The notes: generated from the letters alone by a model not told the origin. A stretch of DNA of 64,000 nt from Nocardia speluncae NBRC 108251 (GCF_001613245.1 NZ_BDBZ01000015.1:26151-90150), one strand, 5' to 3'. Positions 46,052 to 56,214 are shown, numbered from the stretch's first letter. A program made the numbers and translations.

Positions 46052-46462
46052 ATGAGCACACTGTCGTTGTCGGACACCCTCAAGAAACATATCGACGAGA
46101 ACCGGTTGTTCGTCACCGTGGCCACCGTAGGCCGGGACGGGCATCCCCATCTCACCGTCACCTGGCTGGACCGCGACGGCGACGACCTGCTCTACTCCAC
46201 TACCACCGACCGCGTACAGGGCAAGAACCTCGCCCGCGATCCGCGGATTTCGGTGCTGATCACCGCGCCGGACAACCCGTATCTCTACGCCGAGGTCAAA
46301 GGCACCGCCTCGCTGACTCCTGACCCCGAACTGACTATCGGGAACCGGATCTCCCGGAAATACACCGGCAAGGACTATGCCGATTTCAACCCTGATGCCG
46401 TGAACGACGGCCCGCGGGTGGTCGTCCGCATCACGCCGAACAAGATCACCGGACGCTTGTAG
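46052..46462 (+). CDS. PPOX-class split-barrel F420/FMN protein
   Basis: This 136-residue protein has the pyridoxamine-phosphate-oxidase-like split barrel: LFVTVATVGRDGHPHLTVTWL (about residues 18-38), LLYSTTTDRVQGKNLARDPRISVLI and VVVRITPNKITGRL. Actinobacterial proteins of this length usually use F420. The substrate is unknown. The ATG at 46052 (MSTLSLSDTL) gives the family start; an ATG at 46019 is in frame but adds an unusual hydrophobic stretch. It follows the DUF305 gene. Confidence 0.82.
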   Translation: MSTLSLSDTLKKHIDENRLFVTVATVGRDGHPHLTVTWLDRDGDDLLYSTTTDRVQGKNLARDPRISVLITAPDNPYLYAEVKGTASLTPDPELTIGNRISRKYTGKDYADFNPDAVNDGPRVVVRITPNKITGRL

Positions 46463-46566
46463 GACGGAATTCCGGCGGGCTTGCGCCGATCCCGATTCGC
46501 CCGGCCGGGTACAGCGGATCGGTCCGACGGCAGCAACGCCCACAGGCTCCAGACGCGTGCGCCCGC

Positions 46567-48048
46567 TCAGACGGTCTGGGCTTCGTCCTGGGCGTGCTGG
46601 GCGCGGGCCACTTCCGCGGCGGTATAGCGCAGGGTCAGCGCGATCAGGCCGACGAGCAGCGCACCGCAGGCGGCCACGAACATGGCCAGGGTGTACCCGT
46701 CGCCGAGCGCGGTGATCTCCGCGGGCGTCATCTGGGCGGGTTTGCCGGTGGTTCCGCCCTGAGAGAGGGTCCGGGATGCGGCGAGCGGGGTGAGGACACC
46801 GATGGCGATGGGAGTGCCGAGGTTCAGGAACATCTGGCCGATTGCCGAAAGCGGCCCGATCTCGTCCGGCGGCACTCCCACCAGGACACACAGCGGAATC
46901 AGCACCATCGCGATACCGATCCCGAAACCGATCACCAGGAACAGCGGCAGCAGAGTGGTCCAGTAGCCGACGCCGCCGTCGAGTGTCGAGCCGTAGCCCA
47001 GCCCGGCCACCAGCACCACGGCGGCGGCAACCAGTAGTCCCCGCGGTGCGATATGCAGGGCCAGCCGGGTGGTTATCGCGCTGCCCACACCGACGCCGAC
47101 GGTGAAGGGAATGAACGATATTCCCGCGATCAGCGGACTGTAGCCCACCACATTCTGCACGAACAGGCCCGCGAAATAGGTGGTGGCGCCCAGAACCCCA
47201 CTGGCGAGCAGGATCACCACGAAGGTGGCCACGCGGTCGCGGCTGTCGAATAGCGACCACGGCAGCAGCGGGTTGTCGACATAGCGTTCGGAGAAAACGA
47301 AAATCGGCAGCAGAACCGCGCCCGCGATCAACGTGCCGTAGACCAGCGGGCTGCTCCAGCCGAGTTCCGGCCCCTCGGTGGCGCCCCAGACGATCAGGGC
47401 ACACGCCAGGGTTCCGAGGAACGCGCCGCGCACGTCGAGAGTGAGCCGCTGATGATCGGTGTCGCGGAGTGAAAACAGCGCGCCGACCACGATGAGCACG
47501 CCGATAGGCACATTGATCAGGAAGATCCACCGCCAGCTGGCCTCGGTAAGTGCCCCTCCGATGACCAGCCCGCCGACCGAGCCCAGCGCGACCATCGATC
47601 CGAAGATGGCAAAGGCCTGATTACGGACCTTGCCAGGGGCGAAGGTACTGGCCACCAGTGCGAATGCGGTGGGGGCGGCCAGTGCGGCGCCCGTGCCCTG
47701 GAAGGCCCGTGCAGCGACGAGCATCTGTTCGCCCTGCGCCAGTCCGCACAGCAGCGAGGCCAGCGTGAACAATCCGACCCCGAGAACGAACATGCGCCGG
47801 CGTCCGAACGAATCGCCGATCCGGCCACCGAGAAGCATCAGGCCCGCGAACGGCAGGCCGTAGGCGGTGATGGTCCAGGCACTGCCCGAACTGGACAGGC
47901 CCATCTCCTCCTGGAGCCGCGGCAGGGCCAGAATCACGACCGTGCCGTCCAGCACCACCATCAGCTGCAAACCGCTCAGGACGAGGATGGCGAGACCGAA
48001 GGCTCGCTTCGTCACCGGATACTTCGCGGCTGGGGGGTTATCGAGCAC
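46567..48048 (-). CDS. MFS drug efflux transporter, EfpA-like
   Basis: The 493-residue protein is a DHA2-type major-facilitator transporter with about 14 membrane helices, motif A GGRIGDSFGRRRMF (about 78-91) and the first-helix motif LDGTVVILALPRLQ. It sits directly after cysG, the place of efpA (Rv2846c) in M. tuberculosis, and probably has the same origin. EfpA exports lipids or drugs; the substrate here is not known. Six bases separate it from the cysG stop, so the two genes form one transcript. Confidence 0.88.
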   Translation of the reverse strand: MLDNPPAAKYPVTKRAFGLAILVLSGLQLMVVLDGTVVILALPRLQEEMGLSSSGSAWTITAYGLPFAGLMLLGGRIGDSFGRRRMFVLGVGLFTLASLLCGLAQGEQMLVAARAFQGTGAALAAPTAFALVASTFAPGKVRNQAFAIFGSMVALGSVGGLVIGGALTEASWRWIFLINVPIGVLIVVGALFSLRDTDHQRLTLDVRGAFLGTLACALIVWGATEGPELGWSSPLVYGTLIAGAVLLPIFVFSERYVDNPLLPWSLFDSRDRVATFVVILLASGVLGATTYFAGLFVQNVVGYSPLIAGISFIPFTVGVGVGSAITTRLALHIAPRGLLVAAAVVLVAGLGYGSTLDGGVGYWTTLLPLFLVIGFGIGIAMVLIPLCVLVGVPPDEIGPLSAIGQMFLNLGTPIAIGVLTPLAASRTLSQGGTTGKPAQMTPAEITALGDGYTLAMFVAACGALLVGLIALTLRYTAAEVARAQHAQDEAQTV

Positions 48049-48054
48049 AGTGGG

Positions 48055-49326
48055 TCACTGTAACCGACCGGTAGCGTCGGCGATCGGGGCGGCGGTGAAC
48101 CCGGCAGTGGGCCCGATCACAATGATCGCCGGCGGCCGGATCCCCTCCGACCGAACCCGTTCGGCCACATTCGCGAGCGTCGCGCGCAGCACCCGCTGAC
48201 CCCGCAGCGTGCCCTCCTGGATCACGGTGGCGGGGGTATCGGCCGGGCGGCCGCCGTCGCGCAGGGCCGCGGCGAACTGTTCGATCCGTTCCACCGCCAT
48301 CATCAGCACGAGCGTGCCGCGCAGCCGGGCCAGTGCCGGCCAGTCCACCAGGGAATCGGGGTGGTCCGGCGGGATATGACCGCTCACCACCACGAACTCG
48401 TGTGTCACGCCCCGGTGGGTGACCGGGATACCGGCCGCCGCCGGGACCGAGATGGGACTGGTCACGCCGGGGACCACCGTCACCGGTACCCCGGCGTCGA
48501 CACAGGCCTCGAGTTCTTCGTAGCCGCGTCCGAATACGTAGGGGTCGCCACCCTTGAGCCGGACCACGAACTTGCCCGCCCGCGCGCCTTCCACGAGCGC
48601 CGTGTTGATCGCATCCTGCGCCATCGCCCGTCCGTACGGGATCTTGGCGGCGTCCACGACCTCGACGTCCGGCCCGAGTTCGGCGAGCAGTTCGGGCGGT
48701 GCGAGCCGATCGGCGACCACGAGATCGGCGCGGGCCAGCAGGCGCCGGCCGCGAACCGTGATCAGGTCCGGATCACCGGGTCCGCCGCCGACCAGCGCGA
48801 CCCCGGGCGTCATCGGAGTCGCATCGTCGGTCACCACACCGGATTGCAAAGCCTCCAGCAGCGCGGTGCGCACTGCGGCCGAGCGCCGGTGCCGGCCACC
48901 GGCGAGAACACCCAGCGTCATCCCGTCGTAGCGGGCGGTGGCGGGGGTGACCGCCGTACCGGATGGGGCGTGATCGGCGCGCACACAGAAGATCCGCCGC
49001 CGTACCGCCTCCGCGACAACCGCGGCATTGGTCTCCGGTTCGTCGGTGCAGGCGATCGCGTACCAGGCGCCGTCGAGGTCACCGTCGGCGTAATCGCGCA
49101 GGGTGAGCGTGATCTGGCCACCGGCCGCCATACCCTCCACCGCGGGCGTGGCTACCCGGGAGATCACTTCCACGGCCGCGCCCGAGGCGATGAGCAGTCC
49201 CAGCCGGCGCTGTGCCACGGTGCCGCCGCCGACGACGACAACCCGCCGTCCGCTCAGATCGAGCCCCACCAGGTAGTTCGAATCCCCGGAGGCAAGGTGG
49301 TCGGTATCGGCTGACGTATTCGGCAC
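48055..49326 (-). CDS. cysG: Siroheme synthase-type CysG (dehydrogenase + methyltransferase)
   Basis: The 423-residue protein joins a CysG_N domain (residues about 18-160; RRVVVVGGGTVAQRRLGLL is the NAD site) with a uroporphyrinogen-III C-methyltransferase (about 175-420; GGGPGDPDLITVRGRRLL, LKGGDPYVFGRG). It makes precorrin-2 from uroporphyrinogen III and should oxidise it to sirohydrochlorin, at the branch between siroheme and cobalamin. It corresponds to Rv2847c. The GTG at 49326 fits the family; the frame is open to 49473. Confidence 0.93.
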   Translation of the reverse strand: MPNTSADTDHLASGDSNYLVGLDLSGRRVVVVGGGTVAQRRLGLLIASGAAVEVISRVATPAVEGMAAGGQITLTLRDYADGDLDGAWYAIACTDEPETNAAVVAEAVRRRIFCVRADHAPSGTAVTPATARYDGMTLGVLAGGRHRRSAAVRTALLEALQSGVVTDDATPMTPGVALVGGGPGDPDLITVRGRRLLARADLVVADRLAPPELLAELGPDVEVVDAAKIPYGRAMAQDAINTALVEGARAGKFVVRLKGGDPYVFGRGYEELEACVDAGVPVTVVPGVTSPISVPAAAGIPVTHRGVTHEFVVVSGHIPPDHPDSLVDWPALARLRGTLVLMMAVERIEQFAAALRDGGRPADTPATVIQEGTLRGQRVLRATLANVAERVRSEGIRPPAIIVIGPTAGFTAAPIADATGRLQ

Positions 49327-49387
49327 AAGGTGCGAGCCTACTTCCGGGTATTCGGCCCGACGCAGCCACCCGCCGGACCCACGGGGC

Positions 49388-50128
49388 TCAGGTGAGGACC
49401 ACCAACTCGGCTTCCGAGGCGACCTCGATACGCAGGCCGGCCTTCCGGGCGACCCGGGCCAGTCCCTGGACATCGGTCGGCTCGGCGCGGGTCAGGACCA
49501 GCGAGCGGGCCAGCAGCCCCTTGTGGTGTTTGTTGAAATGGCTGACGACTGTGCGTGACCCGTCCTCGTGCTCGGTGAGGACCGTGGCCGTGACGGCTCC
49601 CGGGACCCGGCCGAGTTGCTGGTAGGTGCCGGACCGGAGGTCGACCACCAGCTCGCCCGTAGCATCGCGCAGTGCCGGTCCGAGATGGTCGCGCCAGACC
49701 GCCGACAGTGTGGGGCGGCCGGGCAGTTTGGATCCGCCGGACAGTCGGTAGGCCGGGATCCGGTCGCCCGCGCGGACCGCGCCGAACAGGGCCGAACCGA
49801 TCGCGAGCCGCGCGTAGGCCTTGGCGCGCTGCGCCCGGGTGAATGCCCCGGCGTCCAGGGCGTCGTACAGCACGCCGGTGTAGCGCTCCAGCGCCGGCCG
49901 GGTGGGGGAGCTGCGCAGCGCGGCATTGCGGGCGAGTTCCACGTCGGTGTTCTTACCCAGCCCCAGCGCTGCCCGTGCGGCCTCCGGATCACCGGCAAGT
50001 TTCGTGAGGTCGTCGATCAATCCGTCGCGGACCTCGGTCAACGTGTCGAAGGCCAGCGCGCTCAGGTCGAGCGGTCCACCGGTACCGCCGTCGGATTTCG
50101 TCTCGGAAGGAGGTAACAGCACCAGCAC
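49388..50128 (-). CDS. yaaA: Peroxide stress protein YaaA
   Basis: The 246-residue protein is a full-length YaaA (DUF328): LVLLPPSETKSDGG at the N terminus, RLAIGSALFGAVRAGDRIPAYRLSGG in the middle and SHFNKHHKGLLAR near the C terminus. In E. coli YaaA lowers free iron and protects DNA during peroxide stress. It lies between ehuA and cysG on the same strand, with gaps of about 80 and 60 bases. Confidence 0.92.
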   Translation of the reverse strand: MLVLLPPSETKSDGGTGGPLDLSALAFDTLTEVRDGLIDDLTKLAGDPEAARAALGLGKNTDVELARNAALRSSPTRPALERYTGVLYDALDAGAFTRAQRAKAYARLAIGSALFGAVRAGDRIPAYRLSGGSKLPGRPTLSAVWRDHLGPALRDATGELVVDLRSGTYQQLGRVPGAVTATVLTEHEDGSRTVVSHFNKHHKGLLARSLVLTRAEPTDVQGLARVARKAGLRIEVASEAELVVLT

Positions 50129-50207
50129 GAGCCGTTACGGTACCGGTCGTGCGGGCGAACCCCGGACTTGCCGCCGGTGTTTGCCGTGCGCGTCCGGCCC
50201 GGCGGCC

Positions 50208-51023
50208 TCAGCGCACCGCTTTGAGGAACTCCCGGGTGCGTTCGTTCTCGGGTGCGTTGAAGATCTGCTCGGGCGTCCCCTCTTCGATGATCCTGCCGTG
50301 GTCGAACATCAGCACCCGATCGGAGACATCGCGGGCGAAACCCATCTCGTGGGTGACGATGAGCATGGTGATATCGGTGCTCTCCGCGAGTTCGCGCAGC
50401 ACATCGAGGACCCCGCCGACCAGTTCGGGGTCGAGCGCGGAGGTCACCTCGTCCAGCAGCATGACCTTCGGGTCCATCGCGCAGCAGCGTGCGATCGCCA
50501 CCCGCTGCTGCTGTCCGCCGGACAGCTGGGACGGGTGCGCGGTCGCCTTGTCGGACAGCCCGACCAGCTCGAGCAGATCGAGGGCACGTTTGCGCGCCTC
50601 GTCCCGGGACCTGCCCAGCACGTGGATCGGCGCCTCGGTGATGTTCTCCAGAACATTCATATTGGGGAACAGGTTGAACTGCTGGAACACCATCCCGACC
50701 TTTTTGCGCACCTCCCGGAGATGTTTCTCCCGGGCGGGCACCAGTTTGCCGCCGCGCTGTTCGTGGGACAGCATCTCCCCGTCGACCCGGATGGTTCCGC
50801 TGCTCACCGCCTCCAGCGTCATGAGCAGGCGCAGGATAGTGGTCTTCCCGGAGCCCGAAGGCCCGACCAGCGTGACCTTCTCCCCGCGCCGGACGGTGAA
50901 ATCGAGCTGGTCGAGCACCACCAGATCGCCGAAGCGTTTGACCACGCCATCGAATTCGATCATCGGCTGTGCTTCGGCCGCGCCGCCGGCCGGCGTACCG
51001 GCGACCGGTTCAGTAGTAGGCAA
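50208..51023 (-). CDS. ehuA: Ectoine-type ABC transporter, ATP-binding subunit
   Basis: The 271-residue ATPase has Walker [13 protein letters not shown] (about residues 57-68), the signature [14 protein letters not shown], Walker [13 protein letters not shown] and the H-loop [13 protein letters not shown], as in GlnQ-type amino-acid importers. The EhuA assignment comes from its place after ehuBCD-like genes. It overlaps the permease gene before it by 14 bases. The first 20 residues are a low-complexity tail, and an internal Met at 21 is an alternative start. Confidence 0.85.
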   Translation of the reverse strand: MPTTEPVAGTPAGGAAEAQPMIEFDGVVKRFGDLVVLDQLDFTVRRGEKVTLVGPSGSGKTTILRLLMTLEAVSSGTIRVDGEMLSHEQRGGKLVPAREKHLREVRKKVGMVFQQFNLFPNMNVLENITEAPIHVLGRSRDEARKRALDLLELVGLSDKATAHPSQLSGGQQQRVAIARCCAMDPKVMLLDEVTSALDPELVGGVLDVLRELAESTDITMLIVTHEMGFARDVSDRVLMFDHGRIIEEGTPEQIFNAPENERTREFLKAVR

Positions 51024-51657
51024 GTCGCTTCTCCAGTCGTCTGATCAGCACCGAGGTCGGATAACTGGCCACCAGGAAGAACACGCCGGCCAGGGTCATC
51101 GCCTCGAGGTATGCGTAGTGACGGGCCCCGAACTGCTGTGCGGCTGTCACCAGTTCGACGACGGTGATCGCAAACAGGAACGGGGTGTCCTTGAACATCG
51201 ACACCGCGTTGGTGCCGAGGGCGGGCACACTGGCCCGGATCGCCTGCGGCAGGATCACGGCCCGCCAGGTGCGCACCGGTGGCAGCGACAGTGCCCGCGC
51301 CGCCTCCCACTGGCCCGGCGGAACCGATTCGATTCCCGCCCGATACACCTCCGCCAAATACCCGGCGTAGTGGATACCGAGCACTACGATCCCGATCTGC
51401 AGGGCCGAGAACTGCGGTAGCAGGGTGTAGGCGAACAGCAGCTGTACCACCAGCGGAGTGAACCGGATGAATTCGCTCGCCGCGTGCACCGGCCAGGCAA
51501 TCCAGCGGGGCAGTGAACGCCGGATGATCGCGATGAGCAGCCCGAGCGCCCCGGCGATCACGAATCCGAGGACCGTCGCCAGCAGGGTGATCCGGAACCC
51601 GTCCCACAGCACGGGTAGCGCGTCGGCGGCGCGTTCCCAGCTCCATTCCACACTCAT
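51010..51657 (-). CDS. ehuD: Ectoine-type ABC transporter permease EhuD
   Basis: The 215-residue membrane protein has the His/Glu/Gln/Arg/opine permease pattern: [13 protein letters not shown] (about 64-76), [27 protein letters not shown] (positions about 97-123, the EAA loop) and five or so helices. The sequence resembles EhuD of ectoine importers more than generic glutamine permeases. It overlaps ehuC by four bases (ATGA) and ehuA by 14 bases. Confidence 0.85.
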   Translation of the reverse strand: MSVEWSWERAADALPVLWDGFRITLLATVLGFVIAGALGLLIAIIRRSLPRWIAWPVHAASEFIRFTPLVVQLLFAYTLLPQFSALQIGIVVLGIHYAGYLAEVYRAGIESVPPGQWEAARALSLPPVRTWRAVILPQAIRASVPALGTNAVSMFKDTPFLFAITVVELVTAAQQFGARHYAYLEAMTLAGVFFLVASYPTSVLIRRLEKRLAYY

Positions 51658-52409
51658 GGCGCCACCTTCTGCCGTGCGGACCCGGCGACCGCGTCCAACG
51701 AGGTATCGGGTGCCAGGCGCAGGACCTCACGCAGCGAGGGGCCGCGGCCCAGCTTGTGTTTGGCGCGTGCTTCCAGCAGGTTCATCCCGAGGCTGAGCAG
51801 ATAGGCGATCACGAAGTAGATGAGCAGTCCGATTCCGAAGGCGAACAACGTATCGCCGGTGCTGTCCCGCAGGTTCTCGATCTCGAAGGTCAGATCCTGC
51901 AGGGTGATATAGGAGGCCACCGCGGTGCCCTTCAACAAGTGCACCAGCAGGTTGGCCAGCGGCGGGATCATCAGCGCCCACGCCTGTGGGAACAGGATGC
52001 GGCGGAGTCGCTGCCATGGGCTGAAGCCGAGCGCGACGGCCGCTTCCGTCTGCGCCTTCGGTACCGAGTTCACTGCGCCGCGAACCACTTCCGCGCCGTA
52101 TGCGCCGTAGTTCAGGCCGAGCGCGAGGATCCCACAGAACACAGGGGCGAGCTGGTAGCCCAGCAGCGGTAATACATAGAACAGCCAGAAGATCTGCACC
52201 AGCAGCGAGGTCCCCCGGAAGAATTCGATCAAGACCCGGGCCGGTCCGCGGATCGCGAGATTACCTGCCCGGGCCGTCGTGCCGAGGGTGAGCGCGAGGA
52301 CGAGGGCGAGCGCCGCCCCGCCCACCGTCAGTTCGAGGGTGATCAGGATTCCGTCACCGATGCGCGGCAGCGCCTGGGTGAGGGCGTCGAGATTGTTCAC
52401 CGGACACAT
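51654..52409 (-). CDS. ehuC: Ectoine-type ABC transporter permease EhuC
   Basis: The 251-residue permease has FFRGTSLLVQIFWLFYVLP (about 63-81), NYGAYGAEVVRGAVNSVPKAQTEAA (about 100-124, EAA loop) and a hydrophilic C-terminal tail of about 40 residues that EhuD lacks. It pairs with EhuD as the membrane heterodimer. The start used (MCPVNNLD) has GGAAGGG directly upstream; a GTG three codons later has better spacing and is a real alternative. Confidence 0.85.
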   Translation of the reverse strand: MCPVNNLDALTQALPRIGDGILITLELTVGGAALALVLALTLGTTARAGNLAIRGPARVLIEFFRGTSLLVQIFWLFYVLPLLGYQLAPVFCGILALGLNYGAYGAEVVRGAVNSVPKAQTEAAVALGFSPWQRLRRILFPQAWALMIPPLANLLVHLLKGTAVASYITLQDLTFEIENLRDSTGDTLFAFGIGLLIYFVIAYLLSLGMNLLEARAKHKLGRGPSLREVLRLAPDTSLDAVAGSARQKVAP

Positions 52410-52473
52410 CTCCCTTCCTGGCCCGGCGGGCCGGAGGCGAGACGCGCCGCTGTGTAGTTGTCGACCGGCACGA

Positions 52474-53358
52474 TCAGATATCGCCCGCGCACAGCTTGGC
52501 GGTGGTCAGTTCGGGGTCGGGCAATTCGGCTTCGGTGAAACCGAATTCACCGACGATCGACAGGTACTTGTCCTTGTCCGAGGTGATCTTGCGCAGTTCC
52601 GTGTTGTAGGCCTCGAGCAGATCCGGGTTGTCGGTCCGGAAGACGGTACCGCCCGCGCCGATCTGCGGTTTCCCGTCGATTTCGGCGACGAACGATTCGG
52701 TGACCTCGACCGGCGCGTCCGGATTGTGGTCGGCCAGCCAGTTCAGCGAGATCGCGGTGAGCGCGAAAACGTCCGAGCGGCCCGAGGTCACCGCGTCCAT
52801 ACCGTCCTGCGGGCTACCGACCTGGGTGGCGTCGATGCCGAGCGAGGCGGCGTAATCGGATTCGATGGCGCCCGTCATCACGGCGACCTTGGCGCCTTTG
52901 TCCTTGATCGACTGCATATCGGTGAGCCCGAGCGGGTTGCCCTGCTTCACCATCAGTGCCGTGGTGTACATGAACTCGGGCTCACTGAAAGCGGCCTGTT
53001 CGCAACGTTCCGGCAGGATCGACATCCCCGCGCTGACCGCATCGAAACGCTGCGCCTGCAACCCCGGGATCAAGGCGCCGAAATCGGTTTGCACGCCGTC
53101 GACCGTCTCGACTCCGAGATTGCGGAAGATCTCGCGGTGCAGCGCCACCGTCGCCCCACTGAGCTCGCCGTTCTGCTGGAACGAATACGGTGCCTCGCCG
53201 GCGAACCCGACGGTGACGGTGCCCTTGTCCTTCAAGGACTGCAGGAGGTCACCACCGGCCGTCGTATCGGTCTTCGTGCACCCCGACAGCGTCGCCGCCG
53301 TCAGCACCGCCCCCGCGACGAGTGCGATTGCGCGCGCCCTTGATTTCTTGGTTCCCAT
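52474..53358 (-). CDS. ehuB: Ectoine-binding lipoprotein EhuB-like
   Basis: The 294-residue protein has a lipoprotein signal (lipobox LSGC, Cys about 26) and a type-II periplasmic binding fold: VTVGFAGEAPYSFQQ, the EhuB-like VDGVQTDFGALIPGLQAQRFD and AGMSILPERCEQAAFS. The ligand is probably ectoine or 5-hydroxyectoine, by family. The ATG at 53358 is chosen because it starts directly before the signal peptide; the frame opens at 53403. It heads the four-gene operon behind an AT-rich promoter region. Confidence 0.86.
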   Translation of the reverse strand: MGTKKSRARAIALVAGAVLTAATLSGCTKTDTTAGGDLLQSLKDKGTVTVGFAGEAPYSFQQNGELSGATVALHREIFRNLGVETVDGVQTDFGALIPGLQAQRFDAVSAGMSILPERCEQAAFSEPEFMYTTALMVKQGNPLGLTDMQSIKDKGAKVAVMTGAIESDYAASLGIDATQVGSPQDGMDAVTSGRSDVFALTAISLNWLADHNPDAPVEVTESFVAEIDGKPQIGAGGTVFRTDNPDLLEAYNTELRKITSDKDKYLSIVGEFGFTEAELPDPELTTAKLCAGDI

Positions 53359-53711
53359 CACGGCCGACCTTTCCACGGGGCGCTGACGCAGGCTCTCCGG
53401 CATCGGTATGCGAGTCGTACAGGTCAGCGACCATTTTCAGTTTGTGCGGGACGTTCAACCGAAATCCCGGTGAAACGAACCCTAGCGGCGTCCGGTTCCG
53501 ACTCTCGGCGCCGCAATGAAGCTGCAAAGAAAAGTTCAAAATATGTATATCACAAAGTTATCCAAACGTGTTTCAAATGTAATTTGCAATCCGGGTCCGG
53601 GTTGTTCGGAAACCGGCCGTGACCGGCGTGGACCCGATCCAGCGTGCCACCGGCCGAGCAGTGGGGAATAGGGTGTCGGCCGGGATCGGGCAGGGGCTAC
53701 GCTGGGCAACC
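53359..53711. promoter_or_regulatory. AT-rich divergent promoter region, ehuB / proS
   Basis: These 353 bases separate divergent ehuB and proS. The stretch 53520-53590 is clearly AT-richer than its surroundings and holds short palindromic pieces (ATATGTATAT, AAACGTGTTT). It probably contains the promoter and operator of the ehu operon. I cannot assign -35 and -10 boxes with confidence. No gene is seen. Confidence 0.5.
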
Positions 53712-55469
53712 GTGATCACCCGCCTCTCCCGCCTCTTCCTCCGTACGTTGCGCGACGACCCCGCCGACGCCGAGGTGCCCAGCCACAAGCTGTTGGTGCG
53801 CGCCGGCTATGTGCGCCGGATCGCACCGGGTGTGTACTCGTGGCTGCCGCTGGGCCTGCGGGTACTGCACAAGGTCGAGGAGGTGGTGCGCGAGGAGATG
53901 AACGCCATCGGTGGGCAGGAGATCTCGCTACCCGCGCTGCTGCCGCGTGACCCCTACGAGGCCACCAACCGCTGGACAGAGTACGGCGACACCCTGTTCC
54001 GGCTGCAGGACCGCAAGGGCGCAGATTATCTGCTCGGCCCCACCCATGAGGAGCTGTTCACGCTCACCGTTAAAGGTGAGTACAACTCGTACAAGGACCT
54101 GCCCGTCACTCTGTACCAGATCCAGGCCAAGTACCGCGACGAGGAACGTCCTCGCGCCGGTATTCTGCGCGGTCGCGAATTCATCATGAAGGACTCCTAC
54201 TCGTTCGACCTCGACGAGGCCGGCCTGAAGGCGAGCTACAACGCTCATCGCGAGGCATACCAGCGCATTTTCGAACGTCTCGGAGTGCAGTATGTAATTG
54301 TCGCCGCGACCGCGGGGGCGATGGGCGGTAGCGCTTCCGAGGAATTCTTGGCCGACAGTCCGGTCGGCGAGGACACCTACGTCGTCTGCCGGGAATCGGG
54401 TTATGCCGCGAATGTCGAGGCCGTGGTCACCCCGGCGCCCGAGCCGCTGTCGCTCGAGGGGCAACCGGAGGCGGTCGTCCACGACACCCCGGATACTCCC
54501 ACCATCGCCACTCTCGTCGACTGGGCGGATGCGGCCGGTATCGGTGAGCGCCTCGGCCGGCCGGTCACTGCTGCCGACACGCTCAAGAACGTGATGGTGA
54601 AACTGCGGCATCCGGACGGTAAAACCGAGATCGTCGGTATCGGAGTTCCGGGCGACCGTGAGGTCGACGACAAACGCCTCGGCGCCTCGGTCGAGCCCGC
54701 CGAGGTCGAACTGCTCACCGACGCCGATTTCGCCGCCAACCCGTTCCTGGTCAAGGGGTATATCGGTCCGAAGGGGCTGCAGGCCAACGGCATCCGCTAC
54801 CTGGTCGATCCGCGAGTGGTCACCGGTACATCCTGGATCACCGGTGCAGACGCTCCCGGCAAGCATGTGGTCGGCCTGGTCGCAGGCCGTGATTTCACCC
54901 CCGACGGCACCATCGAGGCGGCGCAGGTACGCGACGGCGACCCCTCGCCCGACGGCCGCGGCACCCTGGTCTCCGCCCGCGGTATCGAGATCGGCCATAT
55001 CTTCCAGCTCGGCTACAAATACACCGACACCTTCGAGGTCGACGTCCTCGGCGAGAACGGCAAACCGGTACGCCTCGTCATGGGGTCCTACGGTGTAGGA
55101 GTCTCTCGGCTGGTGGCGGTTATCGCCGAACAGCAGCACGACGACAAGGGGCTGCGCTGGCCGAGCGAGGTCGCGCCCTACGACGTGCACGTGGTGATCG
55201 CGAACAAGGACGATGCCGCCCGTGCGGGTGCCGAACAGGTTGTGGCCGAACTGAACACCCAGGGGGTGGACGTTCTCTTCGATGATCGCACCGCTTCACC
55301 CGGTGTGAAGTTCAAGGACGCAGAACTACTCGGTATGCCTTACGTCCTGGTCATCGGCCGGGGCTGGGCCGAGGGCAAGGTGGAACTGCGCGACCGGTTC
55401 ACCGGTGAAACTTCCGATATCCCGGCAGATTCCGCGGTTTCGGCTGTTCTCGACCGTATCCGGGGCTGA
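53712..55469 (+). CDS. proS: Prolyl-tRNA synthetase
   Basis: The 585-residue class-II synthetase is of the bacterial type: N terminus [23 protein letters not shown], motif 2 region [21 protein letters not shown], an INS editing domain (about residues 220-400) and a C-terminal anticodon-binding domain (from about 480; [19 protein letters not shown]). It charges tRNA-Pro. The GTG at 53712 gives the mycobacterial length (Rv2845c); the frame is open from 53619. Confidence 0.97.
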   Translation: MITRLSRLFLRTLRDDPADAEVPSHKLLVRAGYVRRIAPGVYSWLPLGLRVLHKVEEVVREEMNAIGGQEISLPALLPRDPYEATNRWTEYGDTLFRLQDRKGADYLLGPTHEELFTLTVKGEYNSYKDLPVTLYQIQAKYRDEERPRAGILRGREFIMKDSYSFDLDEAGLKASYNAHREAYQRIFERLGVQYVIVAATAGAMGGSASEEFLADSPVGEDTYVVCRESGYAANVEAVVTPAPEPLSLEGQPEAVVHDTPDTPTIATLVDWADAAGIGERLGRPVTAADTLKNVMVKLRHPDGKTEIVGIGVPGDREVDDKRLGASVEPAEVELLTDADFAANPFLVKGYIGPKGLQANGIRYLVDPRVVTGTSWITGADAPGKHVVGLVAGRDFTPDGTIEAAQVRDGDPSPDGRGTLVSARGIEIGHIFQLGYKYTDTFEVDVLGENGKPVRLVMGSYGVGVSRLVAVIAEQQHDDKGLRWPSEVAPYDVHVVIANKDDAARAGAEQVVAELNTQGVDVLFDDRTASPGVKFKDAELLGMPYVLVIGRGWAEGKVELRDRFTGETSDIPADSAVSAVLDRIRG

Positions 55470-55528
55470 TCCGAGGCCGGTGCTACACGCCGGTGGCCGG
55501 CGGCCGGGCCTGCGGGTTGGCGGCATTC

Positions 55529-56128
55529 TCAGCCGCTTTCGTGCCCGACCGCCGCTTTGACCAGCATTTCGGCGGCGGTGCGGACGGCCGCCGCGGCGGT
55601 GTGCAGCTCGGTGATGGAATAACTGATGATCGCGCCCTCGTGCAGGCTCAGTAACTGCACCGCCGTGGTCGCAGGGTCGGCGATACCGGCCTCGGCGAGC
55701 AGCTGATCGAACAACTCGTACAGCCATGTCTTCTCGGCGACTATCACCTGCCGGCCCGGATGGTCGGGGTCGGGGAGCTCGGCGAAGGCGTTGATGAAAC
55801 TACAGCCCCTGGAGTTGTCCGGGAGCCATTCGGGCATGACGTCGAACGGTGTCAGGACGCGCTCGACCGGGTCGGTCCGGTCGGCCAGGCGGGCCTCGAT
55901 CAGGGTGCGCCAGCGGCCGTCGCGCTGTTGGAGGTAGGTGAGCAGGAGCCCGTCCTTCGATCCGAAACGGTCGTAGAGGGTTCGTTTGGTGACGCCGGAT
56001 TCGGCCGCGATGGTGTCTACCCCGACCGCGTGGATACCGCGTGTGTAGAAGAGCTCGGCGGCGGTGTCGAGTATCCGTTGCGCCGCCGGTGTCAGTGGCG
56101 AGTTCGCATTGTGCGCGGGTGTGGACAT
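55529..56128 (-). CDS. TetR-family transcriptional regulator
   Basis: The 199-residue protein has a TetR DNA-binding domain (residues 14-60; AAELFYTRGIHAVGVDTIAAESGVTKRTLYDRFGSKD is at about 23-59) and an all-helical ligand domain beginning with EWLPDNSRGCSFINAFAEL. The ligand is unknown. Two near-identical palindromes (56147-56162 and 56186-56201) lie just upstream of its start and upstream of a divergent small gene, so it probably represses both. The gene is convergent with proS. Confidence 0.93.
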   Translation of the reverse strand: MSTPAHNANSPLTPAAQRILDTAAELFYTRGIHAVGVDTIAAESGVTKRTLYDRFGSKDGLLLTYLQQRDGRWRTLIEARLADRTDPVERVLTPFDVMPEWLPDNSRGCSFINAFAELPDPDHPGRQVIVAEKTWLYELFDQLLAEAGIADPATTAVQLLSLHEGAIISYSITELHTAAAAVRTAAEMLVKAAVGHESG

Positions 56129-56146
56129 ATCTCCGGATCCCTTGCA

Positions 56147-56201
56147 TTCACAGGTCTGTGAACCTAGTCTAGCCCGTGTAGGAACTTCACAGATCTGTGT
56201 A
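56147..56201. promoter_or_regulatory. Twin TetR operators
   Basis: Site 1 is TTCACAGGTCTGTGAA (56147-56162), perfect 7-bp arms around GT. Site 2 is TTCACAGATCTGTGTA (56186-56201), with the perfect 12-bp core CACAGATCTGTG. Centres are 39 bp apart, close to four helical turns, between the divergent tetR and small-ORF starts. The shared sequence and the spacing strongly suggest a pair of operators for the TetR protein. Confidence 0.75.
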
Positions 56202-56214
56202 GTGGAGGTAGGTT

